Of a stretch of 64,000 nt of DNA, positions 34,926 through 44,205 are shown in pieces (within the stretch, counting starts at the first letter, position 1; the number at the start of each line of letters is the position of its first letter). Made by a program: the position numbers and the translations under genes. Under the pieces are notes generated by a model that was not told where the DNA came from, searched no databases, and saw only the letters and a list, made by a program, of their open reading frames with translations. Source of the stretch: Bog-473 sp963770645 (GTDB lineage: Bacteria > Actinomycetota > Acidimicrobiia > Acidimicrobiales > RAAP-2); NCBI GenBank assembly GCA_963770645.1, contig CAVYQL010000004.1:620001-684000 (forward strand). The letters run 5' to 3'.

Positions 34926-36212
34926 ATGGACCGTGCGTCCGAATGGGCCGAACGCCGCGCGCCGCCAGTCGTCGCGACCGTGGTCACGATCGTCCTCGTG
35001 TTGGCCTACAGCCTGTTGGCTCATTCTGTCCTTCACGTCGGCAAGGGCACTTTGGTGTCTCCGGGCGACCTGTGGAGCCTGACCAACTCCTCCTCGTCGA
35101 TCCTGCACGGCCGCTTCAGCGAGATCTACGTCCGCCACGGCGCGTTGACATCGCCGCCGGCGCTCGAGTTCGTGCTGGTTCCCGTGCTGGGCCTGGGACA
35201 ACTGGTCGGCCTGTCCCCCCATCTCCACAGCGGCGGTGAACCCCTCAGCCTGTGGTTCGTCGTCGGTCCCGTGGCGATCCTGCTGGCCTCCACGGTGCTG
35301 TTCGCCATCGACGCGGTGGCACGCTCGTGGAGGCTCGGCCAGGGCCACCGGCTGGCGCTCGCCTTGGTGGGCGCACTCGGCGTCGCGAACGTGGTCGGTT
35401 TCTGGGGGCACCCCGAAGACTGCGTCGCCGTGGCGTTGGTGCTCTGGGCTGCGTTGACCATGGAACGCTTCGGAGAACCGGGCGCGCGACGGGCGGCGCT
35501 GCTGCTTGGCGTCGCCGTCGCGTTCCAGCCGCTGGCCTTGCTGGGCGTGGCACCGGTGTTGGCTCGTCTCAGCTGGCGCGCCGCAGTCCGTCTGTGGTGG
35601 CTGCTGGTGGTGCCGAGCCTGGTGGTCCTCGTCCCGCCGCTGCTCGGCGAAGCCCACCAGACGCTCTTCGTACTCGTGCGCCAGCCCTTCCAGCCTCGCT
35701 ACATCTCGTTGACGCCGCTCACCGCGCTGGCGAACCACCTCGGTCCGGGCCTCGACGGCGGCGGGATGACCCGGCTGCTCGCGATCGTCATCGCCGCTGT
35801 CCTCGGAGTGCTGGTGTGCCATCGCCGCCACCGTCTGCATACCGTGCTCGCCGTGGTGTCCGTCGCCTTCTTCCTGCGGATCGCCTTCGAGACCGAGATG
35901 AATTGGTACTACCTCTGGCCCGTCCCTGCGCTTTGTCTGCTGCTCGCCATGCGGCGCAGCACGCTCCGCTTCGGCGTGTGCTCGCTGGCGCTCGTCGCCA
36001 GCATGGTGCTGGGCGACCGTCGGGTGCACGACATCGTGGTGTGGTGGCCGGCGCTGATGGCCACCGCCGTCGTGATCCTGCTGACCGCAGCGCCGGCGCC
36101 CAGCCAGTGGGCGGGCCTGGTCGGCGGACTGAGGGCCGCTGGCGGCACCACCCGCCCCGTAGAGTGCAACACCATGAAAGTGACGGTGGGCGCAGGCCAG
36201 CGCCGTGCGTGA
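34926..36212 (+). CDS. Multi-span integral membrane protein, possible glycosyltransferase of the GT-C type
   Basis: The 428-residue protein has about ten hydrophobic spans, starting VVATVVTIVLVLAYSLLAHS, with a periplasmic-type loop after the first span (LVSPGDLWSLTNSSSSI...). It has Arg/His loops between spans and ends with a short soluble tail. The layout resembles GT87-type polyprenol-dependent mannosyltransferases, but no decisive motif is visible. The end overlaps the methyltransferase start by 8 bases. Confidence 0.72.
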   Translation: MDRASEWAERRAPPVVATVVTIVLVLAYSLLAHSVLHVGKGTLVSPGDLWSLTNSSSSILHGRFSEIYVRHGALTSPPALEFVLVPVLGLGQLVGLSPHLHSGGEPLSLWFVVGPVAILLASTVLFAIDAVARSWRLGQGHRLALALVGALGVANVVGFWGHPEDCVAVALVLWAALTMERFGEPGARRAALLLGVAVAFQPLALLGVAPVLARLSWRAAVRLWWLLVVPSLVVLVPPLLGEAHQTLFVLVRQPFQPRYISLTPLTALANHLGPGLDGGGMTRLLAIVIAAVLGVLVCHRRHRLHTVLAVVSVAFFLRIAFETEMNWYYLWPVPALCLLLAMRRSTLRFGVCSLALVASMVLGDRRVHDIVVWWPALMATAVVILLTAAPAPSQWAGLVGGLRAAGGTTRPVECNTMKVTVGAGQRRA

Positions 36213-36849
36213 GCTCATCGGGCTGCGCGACGACGTCTACCGCAGGCCGTTGGCGACCGCGCTGCTCCGGCTCGGGCTCGAGGAGGGTTGGCGCTGCGTC
36301 GACGTCGGTGCCGGTGGCGGCGACGTCTCGGTCGCATTGGCCGAGATGGTCGGCCGCCACGGGCGGGTCTACGCGGTCGACAGCGACCCCGCAACGCGCG
36401 ACGAGGTCGCGCGGGCCGCGGCAGCGCACGCGCAGGTGATCGCGCTGACCCAGGCCGGCGAGGACCTCTCGCTGCCGGAGGAGGTGGACCTGGCCTTCTG
36501 CCGCTTCTTGCTGTTGCACGTGCTCGAGCCGATCGACGTCGTGCGCAAGATGGCCGCGTCCGTCCGACCGGGGGGCTGGGTCGTCGCGCAGGAGCCCATC
36601 ACGTCGGCCGGTCGCGTTGGGGGGTTGGCGCTGTCCATGCCGGATGCGCCGCATCCCGACGTCGGCGCGCTCTTGCCGGCGCTGATACGTGACGCGGGAC
36701 TCGAAGTGGTCGACGCGTGGGCCGAGGCGCCGGCGGGCGTCGGTCCCGGTCCGGTTACGGACTATCTGGCCTCGTTGACCGGGGTTGATCCCGGGGACGA
36801 CCCAGTGGTCCTGCCCCCGCTGGTGACTGTCATCGGCTGCCGCACCTGA
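36205..36849 (+). CDS. Class I SAM-dependent methyltransferase
   Basis: The 214-residue protein has the SAM-binding glycine loop CVDVGAGGGDVSVALAEM, the following acid in VYAVDSDP, and LAFCRFLLLHVLEP plus MAASVRPGGWVVAQEP as motifs post I and II/III. The acceptor is unknown. The start is GTG, overlapping the upstream membrane-protein gene. It ends about 60 bases before the Mcd-like gene. Confidence 0.85.
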   Translation: MRELIGLRDDVYRRPLATALLRLGLEEGWRCVDVGAGGGDVSVALAEMVGRHGRVYAVDSDPATRDEVARAAAAHAQVIALTQAGEDLSLPEEVDLAFCRFLLLHVLEPIDVVRKMAASVRPGGWVVAQEPITSAGRVGGLALSMPDAPHPDVGALLPALIRDAGLEVVDAWAEAPAGVGPGPVTDYLASLTGVDPGDDPVVLPPLVTVIGCRT

Positions 36850-36911
36850 GCGCACGGGAGAGCGAACCGCAAACCGGGACACTGAAGCCAGCCGGTAGGG
36901 TCTGTGACCCG

Positions 36912-38525
36912 ATGAGTGCGCCCGACACCGCTGCTCTTGCCGGGGCCGCCGAGGCCGTCGACCTCGCCCAACACCTGGTCGACTCGGCCTGCGCGTCGAT
37001 CCGCGGGCGCGGTGGCATCGACGCCAACCAGGTGGTCGCCTACGACGTGGCCCATGCCGCGGCTGCGGTGGCGACTGCTCGGTCCGCCCTCCAGTACGGC
37101 GAAGGCGGGGACGTCGAGGCAGCCATTGCCGCGGCGTTCGTCGCCGACGTCGTGGCCGACCTTGCGGGCAAGGTCGCGGGACGCGAAGCGCTCTGGGGCG
37201 TCGAAGCCGACTGGGCCGCACCCGCCGCCGACTTCCTCGAGACGCAGCGCGACCCTGCCACCCTCGCAGCACTCGCCGCCACGGAGGGACCGCGGCATCT
37301 GGGCGAGGACTTCGAGCTCGTGCGCGAGACGTTCCACCGCTTCGCCGAGGACAAGGTGCGCCCGCACGCGGAGCACGTGCACCGGGCCAACGCCGACATC
37401 CCCGAGGAGGTCATCGAGGGCCTGGCCGAGCTCGGCGGGTTCGGCCTTTCGGTGCCCGAGGAGTACGGCGGCTTCGCCACCGGAGGCGAAAGCGACTACA
37501 TGGGCATGGTCGTGGCGACCGAGGAGCTCAGCTGGGGCTCGCTCGGCGTTGGTGGCTCCCTGATCACCCGCCCCGAGATCCTGACCCGGGCGCTCGTCTA
37601 CGGAGGCACCGAGGAGCAGAAGAAGCAGTGGCTGCCCAAGCTCGCCTCGGCCGAGATCTTGGCCGCCGTCGCGGTGACCGAGCCCGACTACGGGTCCGAC
37701 GTGGCCGGCATCGTGACCTCGGCGACACCGGTCGATGGAGGCTGGGTCATCAACGGGGTGAAGACCTGGTGCACGTTCGCCGCCCGTGCCGACGTCCTGA
37801 TGCTGCTCGCCCGCACCGATCCGGATCGCTCACTGGCCCACCGGGGCATCTCCATGTTCATCGTGGAGAAGCCGCGCGGAGACGGCCATGGCTTCGCCTT
37901 CACGCAGGGTGCCGAGGACGCGGCGGAACGGCCGGCGGACCTGGCGCCAGGCAAGTTGGAGGGACGGCCCATCGACACGCTCGGCTACCGCGGTATGCAC
38001 TCCTACGAGTTGGCGTTCGAGAACTGGTTCGTGCCCGAGGCCAACCTCGTCGGTGGGACCGACGGTCGCGGCAAGGGCTTCTACCTCCAGATGCAAGGCT
38101 TCGAGAACGGCCGGCTGCAGACGGCGGCGCGTGCACTGGGTGTGATGCAAGCTGCCTACGAGGCCGCTTCGACATACGCAGCCGAACGCGTGGTGTTCGG
38201 CTCGCCGATCGGCGACTACCAGTTGACGCAGGCGAAGTTGGGGCGCATGGCGGTCTTGATCCAGGCGACGCGCCAGAGTGCGTACCACGTCGCCCGCCTG
38301 ATGGCCCAGGGCGAGGGAGCGCTCGAGGCCTCCATGGTCAAGGCCTACGTGTGTCGCGCCGCCGAGTGGGTCACACGAGAGGCCATGCAGATCCATGGCG
38401 GCATGGGCTACGCGGAGGAGTTTCCCGTGAGCCGCTACTTCGTCGACGCGCGGGTGCTCTCCATCTTCGAAGGCGCCGACGAGACGCTGGCGCTCAAAGT
38501 CATCGCTCGCCACCTCATCGGCTGA
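36912..38525 (+). CDS. Acyl-CoA dehydrogenase with N-terminal extension, probable methylsuccinyl-CoA dehydrogenase
   Basis: The 537-residue protein has an extra helical N-terminal region (1 to about 130) before a normal acyl-CoA dehydrogenase core: FHRFAEDKVRPHAEHVHRAN, AVTEPDYGSDVAG, VFGSPIGDYQLTQAKLGRM, QIHGGMGYAEEFPVSRYFVDARVLSIFEGADE with the catalytic Glu in IFEGADE. This length and extension are typical of (2S)-methylsuccinyl-CoA dehydrogenase (Mcd) of the ethylmalonyl-CoA pathway. The convergent CitE-like gene directly downstream and the MaoC gene nearby support that. Another branched-chain acyl-CoA substrate is possible. Confidence 0.86.
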   Translation: MSAPDTAALAGAAEAVDLAQHLVDSACASIRGRGGIDANQVVAYDVAHAAAAVATARSALQYGEGGDVEAAIAAAFVADVVADLAGKVAGREALWGVEADWAAPAADFLETQRDPATLAALAATEGPRHLGEDFELVRETFHRFAEDKVRPHAEHVHRANADIPEEVIEGLAELGGFGLSVPEEYGGFATGGESDYMGMVVATEELSWGSLGVGGSLITRPEILTRALVYGGTEEQKKQWLPKLASAEILAAVAVTEPDYGSDVAGIVTSATPVDGGWVINGVKTWCTFAARADVLMLLARTDPDRSLAHRGISMFIVEKPRGDGHGFAFTQGAEDAAERPADLAPGKLEGRPIDTLGYRGMHSYELAFENWFVPEANLVGGTDGRGKGFYLQMQGFENGRLQTAARALGVMQAAYEAASTYAAERVVFGSPIGDYQLTQAKLGRMAVLIQATRQSAYHVARLMAQGEGALEASMVKAYVCRAAEWVTREAMQIHGGMGYAEEFPVSRYFVDARVLSIFEGADETLALKVIARHLIG

Positions 38526-38544
38526 GTCCTCTCGGCTGCCCGCC

Positions 38545-39483
38545 CTACTCGGCGGAGCGCGAGAGACCGGCCCGTTCGCCTCGGCTGACGAACTTGATCG
38601 CCATCTTGCGGCTCGCCTCGTCGATCATCTCGTCGCCGAACATGACCGCGCCCTTCCGGTCCTCGTCCGTCGCCTTGCGGTAGGCCTCGAGGAGGTCGAA
38701 CGCGTGGTCGAACTGCTCCTGGGTCGGTGAGAACACTTCGTTCAAGACGCTCGCCTGGTCCGGGGTGAGCGCCCACTTGCCGTCGTAGCCGAGCATGCGG
38801 GCACGCATGGAGTACTCGCGCAGCGCGTCCAAATCTCGCACCTTGAGAAAGGGACCGTCGATGACCTGGAGGCCGTTGGCGCGGCCGGCCATCAGGATCC
38901 GGCTGAACACGTAATTGAAGTGGTCACCGGGGTACTCGGGGATGTCGACACCACCGGTGAGGACCGGCATCTCGATGCTGGCTGCGAAGTCCGCCGGGCC
39001 GAAGATGATCGTCTCGAGTCTGGGAGACGCCGCGCAGATATCGTCGACGTTGATGAGCCCGCGTGCCGTCTCGATCTGCGCCTCGATACCGACGTGACCG
39101 ACCGGCAGCCCCGACTTCTTCTCCACCTGGGTGAGCAAGAGGTCGAGTGCGACGACCTCGGCCGCCGACTGCACCTTGGGCAGCATGACCTCGTCGAGGC
39201 GCTCCCCCGCGTTGCCCACGACCTCGATCACGTCGCCGTAGGTCCACTCGGTATCCCAGGCATTCACCCGCACGCAGAGGACCCGGTCGTCCCAGGGCAG
39301 GTTCTTGATGGCGTCGACCACCTTGGGCCGAGCACCCTCTTTTTCCAGCGGCGCCACGGCGTCCTCGAGGTCGAGAAACGTCATGTCGGCGGGCACCGTC
39401 GGGGCCTTGGCCAGGAACTTCTCGTTCGAACCGGGGGTCGAGAGACAGGACCGGCGGGGCAGGTGTCGTGAACGTTCTGACAT
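38545..39483 (-). CDS. CitE/HpcH-family lyase, probable malyl-CoA/beta-methylmalyl-CoA lyase
   Basis: The 312-residue TIM-barrel protein has PRRSCLSTPGSNEKFLAKA, the metal site in FLDLEDAVAP, VRVNAWDTEWTYGD, MLPKVQSAAEV, the second metal ligands in GIEAQIETARGL and IIFGPADFAASI, and GYDGKWALTPDQ, as in the citrate lyase beta-subunit family. With the Mcd-like and MaoC-type genes nearby, cleavage of beta-methylmalyl-CoA to propionyl-CoA and glyoxylate is the best reading. It converges on the Mcd gene with 19 bases between. The 208-base gap upstream should hold its promoter; it contains TCAGT-type short repeats but no gene. Confidence 0.87.
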   Translation of the reverse strand: MSERSRHLPRRSCLSTPGSNEKFLAKAPTVPADMTFLDLEDAVAPLEKEGARPKVVDAIKNLPWDDRVLCVRVNAWDTEWTYGDVIEVVGNAGERLDEVMLPKVQSAAEVVALDLLLTQVEKKSGLPVGHVGIEAQIETARGLINVDDICAASPRLETIIFGPADFAASIEMPVLTGGVDIPEYPGDHFNYVFSRILMAGRANGLQVIDGPFLKVRDLDALREYSMRARMLGYDGKWALTPDQASVLNEVFSPTQEQFDHAFDLLEAYRKATDEDRKGAVMFGDEMIDEASRKMAIKFVSRGERAGLSRSAE

Positions 39484-39691
39484 GACGCAAGGGTAACAAA
39501 CCGTCTCCGAGCGCCTTTCGGGCTAGGTGGGTCGTTCGACCGGGACCTGTGTCGTGTGTCGTGAGACGTGTGTCGGCGCCGGCCCCCCGTGACCGCCCGA
39601 TGGGCACCCATCAGTGTCAGCCAGGCATCGGTGGCAGTCGTATCAGTCGGCAGGCATCAGTCGCGTCGCGCCACGTGAACGCGTGCTGACG

Positions 39692-40378
39692 TCAGCTCAG
39701 GTGCTCCGAGAAGAAAGCCAACGTCCGCTCCCACAACGCGTGGGACGCTTCACCGTCGTAGACCTCTTCGCGCGTGTCGTTGAAGAACGCGTGGTCAGCG
39801 TCGGTGTAGATGACGATTTCGACGGACTTGCCAAGTGCGCGCAGCTCGTCGGCTAATGCCTCGGCGGCCTCAGGAGTGAAGAAGCTGTCCTTCTCCGCGT
39901 AGTGGCCGAGCACCGCTGCGGACATCGCCGAGTAGTCGGGCTGCGCGTCGGGCCACGGGATGATGCCGTAGCACGGCACGACTGCTGCCACCGCGTCCGG
40001 ACGCTGCGTCGCCAGCACGAGCGCGAGGCCGCCGCCCATGCAAAAGCCGATGACGCCGACCCGGTCACCCGAGGAGCGGCGAAGGACCTCGTCCACGGCG
40101 CCGCTCATGTCGCGAGCGGCTTGGTCCATCTTCATGGCCATCATCGCCTTACCCGCCTCGTCCGGCTCATCGGGCTTCGCCTGCTGGCCGTGATAGAGGT
40201 CCGGCGCCAGCGCCACGTAGCCCTCCGCCGCAAAGCGGTCGCAGACGTCTTTTATGTGGTCGACGAGTCCCCACCACTCCTGGATCACGACCACCCCCGG
40301 CCCGCTCCCGCTTGCCGGAGTCGCCACATAGCCGCCCGCAGTGGACCCGTTGCTTGGAAATTCGATCATTTCACCCAT
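39692..40378 (-). CDS. Dienelactone hydrolase family protein
   Basis: The 228-residue protein starts MGEMIEFPSNGSTAGGYVA and has VVVIQEWWGLVDHIKD, the cysteine nucleophile in VIGFCMGGGLAL, the acid in GHYAEKDSFF and the His in DADHAFFNDTR, the Cys-Asp-His triad of dienelactone hydrolases. The family opens lactones in aromatic-ring degradation but includes members of unknown substrate. No other chlorocatechol genes are present. The ATG at the start of homology is chosen over an open upstream extension. Confidence 0.88.
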   Translation of the reverse strand: MGEMIEFPSNGSTAGGYVATPASGSGPGVVVIQEWWGLVDHIKDVCDRFAAEGYVALAPDLYHGQQAKPDEPDEAGKAMMAMKMDQAARDMSGAVDEVLRRSSGDRVGVIGFCMGGGLALVLATQRPDAVAAVVPCYGIIPWPDAQPDYSAMSAAVLGHYAEKDSFFTPEAAEALADELRALGKSVEIVIYTDADHAFFNDTREEVYDGEASHALWERTLAFFSEHLS

Positions 40379-40520
40379 GGATCGCGACCGTAGTTCCAAA
40401 CGTTTGATTTCGTTCTTCCCTCGAAACCAGCAAGGACGCGAGATTTTTTCATCAGGCATGGCTACCTGCGACTTCGCACCTCGAGTACGACCAAACACAC
40501 CCGTTTCGTACCGAGGGTGT

Positions 40521-40549
40521 TTGAAACCGCGAGGTGCCCCCTATAAGAA
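40521..40549 (+). promoter_or_regulatory. Sigma-70-like promoter of the NlpC/P60 gene
   Basis: TTGAAA at 40521-40526 is followed after 17 bases by TAAGAA (or TATAAG two bases earlier) in a locally AT-rich stretch. Transcription would then start near 40555, just before the GTG at 40561, making an almost leaderless message. This argues against the in-frame ATG at 40549, which would lie upstream of the transcript. Confidence 0.45.
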
Positions 40550-40560
40550 TGTTGCCCATC

Positions 40561-41751
40561 GTGACTGACGTAGAGGGGCTTTTAAAGCACTCCGCGCCGC
40601 GGTCATCACGGAGCAGCAGGTTGCTCCAGCGGGTCGGTGTTCCCGCGTTGACCGTTGTCACAGTGTTGGCGAGCACTGTGCTTGGTTCTGCGCGCCCCGC
40701 GACCGGTGACGCGATCTCCGACGCCCGAGCCAAGGCCGCGGCGATCGAGTCGCAGCTCAGCCAGGCTCAGAACGAGATGTCGGCTCTGAGCCAGCAGTAC
40801 GACGAGGCGAAGTTCCACCTGGGCCAGGTCAACTCGAACATCGCCACCACGAGGGCCAACATCGCGGCCGACCAGAAGCAGGTTTCCCAGGACAAGACGA
40901 CCCTGTCCAAGGCGGCGATAGCCAACTACATCTCCGACGGCACGGCAGCCGCACAGAACTCCATCTTCAGCGGGAACCAGGAGACCGCCGGCGCCACCAC
41001 CGAGTACAACCAGATCGCCGAGGGCGACATCTCACTCGCCGTCGACAACCTCCATAGCGCCGAGAACTCGCTCAACGCGCAGGTGGCCCAACTGCAGAAC
41101 GAGCAACAGCAGGCGCAGTCTCAGGTGACCGCCGAACAGAACGCCGTGGCGCAGAACGCGCAAGCCATCGACCAGCAGAAGAACGCCCTGGCACAAGAAC
41201 AGGGGCAGATCGCGCAGCTCGTCCAACAGCAGCAACAGGCCGAAGCCGCCGCAGCCGCCCAAGCTGCCGCTGCCAAGCAAGCGGCTGCCGCCCAAGCAGC
41301 TGCAGCCGCCGCAGCTGTCCCATCTACCTCGGGCAACGGCGCCAGCCTTACCGGCCTGTCCCAAGCCGCACCCCCGCCGACGGCCGCCGGCGGTGCCGGG
41401 GCGGTCCAGGCGGCCGAGAGCCAGATCGGCGTGCCCTACGTGTGGGGCGGCGAGTCCCCGAAGGGCTCAGCCGACCCCGGCTTCGATTGCTCGGGCCTCA
41501 CCGCCTGGTCCTGGGGCCAGGTCGGCGTCCCCTTGCCGCACTACTCGGGCGCTCAGATGGCGGACTCCGCCCCTGTCCCGATCAGTGACCTCGAGCCCGG
41601 TGATCTCCTCTTCTACGGCCCCGGCGGGTCCGAGCACGTCGCGATGTACGTCGGCCCAGGCGAGATGATCGAGGCGCCGTACACCGGGGCGTCCGTGTGG
41701 CTCACCTCGCTCCGTCTGGGCGACGGGTTCGTGGGGGCCGGCCGGCCGTAG
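40561..41751 (+). CDS. Exported NlpC/P60 peptidoglycan endopeptidase with coiled-coil N-terminus
   Basis: The product (396 residues from GTG at 40561) has a basic N-terminus and hydrophobic segment (VPALTVVTVLASTVLGSA) acting as export signal. A long Gln/Ala-rich coiled coil follows (AIESQLSQAQNEMSALSQQY to QAEAAAAAQAAAAKQ), then an Ala/Pro linker, and a C-terminal NlpC/P60 domain with the nucleophile in GFDCSGLTAWSWG and the His in GSEHVAMYVGPG. This is the RipA-like arrangement used in cell separation. The ATG at 40549 is a second possible start. A GC-rich hairpin follows the stop. Confidence 0.88.
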   Translation: MTDVEGLLKHSAPRSSRSSRLLQRVGVPALTVVTVLASTVLGSARPATGDAISDARAKAAAIESQLSQAQNEMSALSQQYDEAKFHLGQVNSNIATTRANIAADQKQVSQDKTTLSKAAIANYISDGTAAAQNSIFSGNQETAGATTEYNQIAEGDISLAVDNLHSAENSLNAQVAQLQNEQQQAQSQVTAEQNAVAQNAQAIDQQKNALAQEQGQIAQLVQQQQQAEAAAAAQAAAAKQAAAAQAAAAAAAVPSTSGNGASLTGLSQAAPPPTAAGGAGAVQAAESQIGVPYVWGGESPKGSADPGFDCSGLTAWSWGQVGVPLPHYSGAQMADSAPVPISDLEPGDLLFYGPGGSEHVAMYVGPGEMIEAPYTGASVWLTSLRLGDGFVGAGRP

Positions 41752-41759
41752 GTGCAGCT

Positions 41760-41777
41760 GGGCGGTGGCGACCGCCC
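41760..41777 (+). terminator. Stem-loop after the NlpC/P60 gene
   Basis: GGGCGGT and ACCGCCC pair around a GGCG loop, starting 9 bases after the stop codon. No T-tract follows, so it would be a weak intrinsic terminator. Confidence 0.4.
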
Positions 41778-41897
41778 ACTGGTCCCTGAGATCTCCCAAC
41801 GCCGGGCGGCCACCCAGGCGCTGGGGGCAAAAGAGCCCGCTCCCGAACGTCTGCACACCCGTCCTAACCTGGCACGAGCCGAGCAGAGCCCGCAGCC

Positions 41898-42785
41898 ATG
41901 ACACCCATCCCCATCGCCTTCCACATCGGGCCCCTCGAGGTCCATACCTACGGCATCGGCCTCGCCATCACGTTCTGGTTCGGGTTCACCTACTTCGAGC
42001 GGCGACTGCGCAAGAACGGCTACCCCACCGAGTGGTTCCTCCCGGTCTTTCTCTGGATCATCCTGGCCGCCATCGTGGGAGCGCGGGCGATGCACGTGCT
42101 CACGAACCTGAGCGACTACACGCACGACCCCACCGGCATCTTCGCCATCTGGCACGGCGGGCTGTCGTCCTTCGGCGGCATCATCGCCGCCGTCCCCACC
42201 GGCATCATCCTCGTCCGCCGCCGCTGCCCCGAGCTCCCACTCGGACGGGCCCTCGACCTCGCCGTGCCGGTCCTCCTGGCCTGCTGGGCCATGGGTCGCC
42301 TGTTGGGTCCCCAGCTGATGTACGCCGGCGGGGGACATCCGACACACCAGTGGTTCGGGATGTACTACGCGGGCCAGGCCGGTCGACGGCTCCCGGTGCC
42401 GATCTTCCAGGCGTTGGAGGACTTCAGCGTCTATCTGATCCTCATCGCCATCGAGCACGCGCTCAACCGTTGGCCCAACGGCGCGCCGCGCCAGGGCTAT
42501 CCGACGGGGATCGTGCTGGGGGTCGGGATGGTGCTCTGGGGGGTCGAGCGTTCTCTCGACGAGCACTTGTGGCTCGGGGAGGACGGCCGCCTCGGTTCGG
42601 ACCTCGTCCAACTGGCGGGAATCGCCTTGGTGCTCGGCGGCATCGTCATCCTGGTGCGCACCCGCGCCCGTTGGAAGGAATGGCTCCGCACGCACCACGC
42701 GCCGGCCGGAGCAACAACGGGCGGCACGACGAGCGAAGAAACCGAGCCAGCGGTTACAGGGAGACCGGCGGATCAAAGCGCCTGA
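41898..42785 (+). CDS. lgt: Prolipoprotein diacylglyceryl transferase-like protein, divergent
   Basis: Lgt transfers diacylglycerol from phosphatidylglycerol to the lipobox cysteine of prolipoproteins at the membrane. The 295-residue protein has the family's spans and motifs IAFHIGPLEVHTYGIGLA, ARAMHVLTNLSDY and IWHGGLSSFGGIIAA. The signature that normally reads GRxGNFxNxE is GRLLGPQLMY here, so the conserved Asn and Glu are missing, and the later segment reads HPTHQWFGMYY and FQALEDFSVYL. It may be an Lgt paralogue with altered activity. A hydrophilic Thr/Glu tail ends the protein. Confidence 0.8.
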   Translation: MTPIPIAFHIGPLEVHTYGIGLAITFWFGFTYFERRLRKNGYPTEWFLPVFLWIILAAIVGARAMHVLTNLSDYTHDPTGIFAIWHGGLSSFGGIIAAVPTGIILVRRRCPELPLGRALDLAVPVLLACWAMGRLLGPQLMYAGGGHPTHQWFGMYYAGQAGRRLPVPIFQALEDFSVYLILIAIEHALNRWPNGAPRQGYPTGIVLGVGMVLWGVERSLDEHLWLGEDGRLGSDLVQLAGIALVLGGIVILVRTRARWKEWLRTHHAPAGATTGGTTSEETEPAVTGRPADQSA

Positions 42786-42843
42786 CGAGCTTCGTCCTCC
42801 CCCTGCCATTGCCGAGACCTGAAGGAAGCCGCGCCCGTACCGA

Positions 42844-43917
42844 ATGAGGATAAATATCATCCTGCCTGGCTTCGCCGACTCACCAATCGGTGGCTTCAAG
42901 GTCCAGTACGAGTACGCGAACCGCCTTGCTCGCGCAGGTCACCGCGTCACCATCCATCACGGCCTGTCCCCCAAGCGGTTTTTCTCGTTCAGGGGGCTCG
43001 CGTCGTTTGCGGTTCGCAACCTACGCAGTCGTCGAGACGTCACCTGGTTCCGACTCGATCGGTCAATTGATTGCCGCGCTGTCCCGTACCTGCGCCCCTC
43101 CCTCATCAAAAGGGCAGACATCACGATCCTGACCTCGTACCTGACCTCCGAAGCCGTCTCGAGGACAACCCCGCGCACTGGACCACTTGTCCAGATCGTG
43201 TACGACTTCGAGGTATGGGCAACGGGTCCTCCAGGTATCAGGCGGCGCGTTCAGACAGCCTTGCAACGAGCCGACGTGCACCACATTGCGACGTCACAAG
43301 CCGTCGAGGACATGCTCCGATCGATCGGCGTGACCCCGATCGCAACCATTCAATGCGGACTCACTTTGCCGGACCCAGAGACCCGATTGCCGCCGACGAT
43401 CGAGCGGAAGCCCATTGTGGGGTTCGCTCTGCGTGACGGCGCGCATCGAGGACTCACCGAGATGATCGAGGCGATGGAGATCGTTCGCCGCAACGAGCCA
43501 GAGGTGACGTTCGAATGCTTTGGCGCGGGCTCGACCGAATTGCTGCCTCCGCACGTCGTTGCGCACGGTTATGTGCGAGACGACGAACTCATGGAGTTCT
43601 ACAGGCGCTGCATGATATTTGTTTCAGCGAGCTACGCCGAGGGATTCGGCCTGCCCGCAGCCGAGGCCATGGCGAACGGAGCAGCTGTTGTCGTCGCTGA
43701 GAATGGTGGCTCTGCCGATTTTGCATTTCACGACGACACAGCGATCGTGGTGCCACCTCGAGATGGCCCGGCTATCGCCGACGCCGTTCTCGCGCTTGTC
43801 AAGGACGAGGACACGCGAGCGAAAATCACTTCTCGCGGCATTGAGCTATCGACAGCGATGGGTTGGTCAAAGCCCGCAGCGCAATTGATGGCCACGCTGG
43901 AGGACCTCGTCGGCTGA
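42844..43917 (+). CDS. Glycosyltransferase family 4 protein
   Basis: The 357-residue protein has two Rossmann domains: an N-terminal acceptor domain (MRINIILPGFADSPIGGFKV) and a C-terminal donor domain with the GT4 motif FVSASYAEGFGLPAAEAMANG, whose Glu residues hold the nucleotide sugar. It should add a sugar from a nucleotide donor to a surface glycan or lipid. By eye its codon use is less GC-biased than its neighbours, with several runs of A/T, so acquisition by transfer is possible. It is a single gene after lgt. Confidence 0.87.
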   Translation: MRINIILPGFADSPIGGFKVQYEYANRLARAGHRVTIHHGLSPKRFFSFRGLASFAVRNLRSRRDVTWFRLDRSIDCRAVPYLRPSLIKRADITILTSYLTSEAVSRTTPRTGPLVQIVYDFEVWATGPPGIRRRVQTALQRADVHHIATSQAVEDMLRSIGVTPIATIQCGLTLPDPETRLPPTIERKPIVGFALRDGAHRGLTEMIEAMEIVRRNEPEVTFECFGAGSTELLPPHVVAHGYVRDDELMEFYRRCMIFVSASYAEGFGLPAAEAMANGAAVVVAENGGSADFAFHDDTAIVVPPRDGPAIADAVLALVKDEDTRAKITSRGIELSTAMGWSKPAAQLMATLEDLVG

Positions 43918-44205
43918 CTGTGTCACCTGGCGGCACCCTCGATGGAGCTCGCACGAAGGTCATGAGCCGTCAGCTCCAGCCCCAGCCCCAGGCCCCGTGG
44001 GAAACTGGGCCTCGGTTACGGTGGATCCCGATCCACGAAGGCTGCGCCTGAGCTGCAACGATGTTGCGGCATCCAGGGCGACCCACGCGTCGTATACGCG
44101 TTATGACTGCACGATGGCCCGATCGCAGGTGACCCGCGTAGGACGGGTCTCGCTCAAGCCTTCTCCTGGTGAGACCGATATTGGCGGGAGGGAGCGAGGT
44201 GAGCA

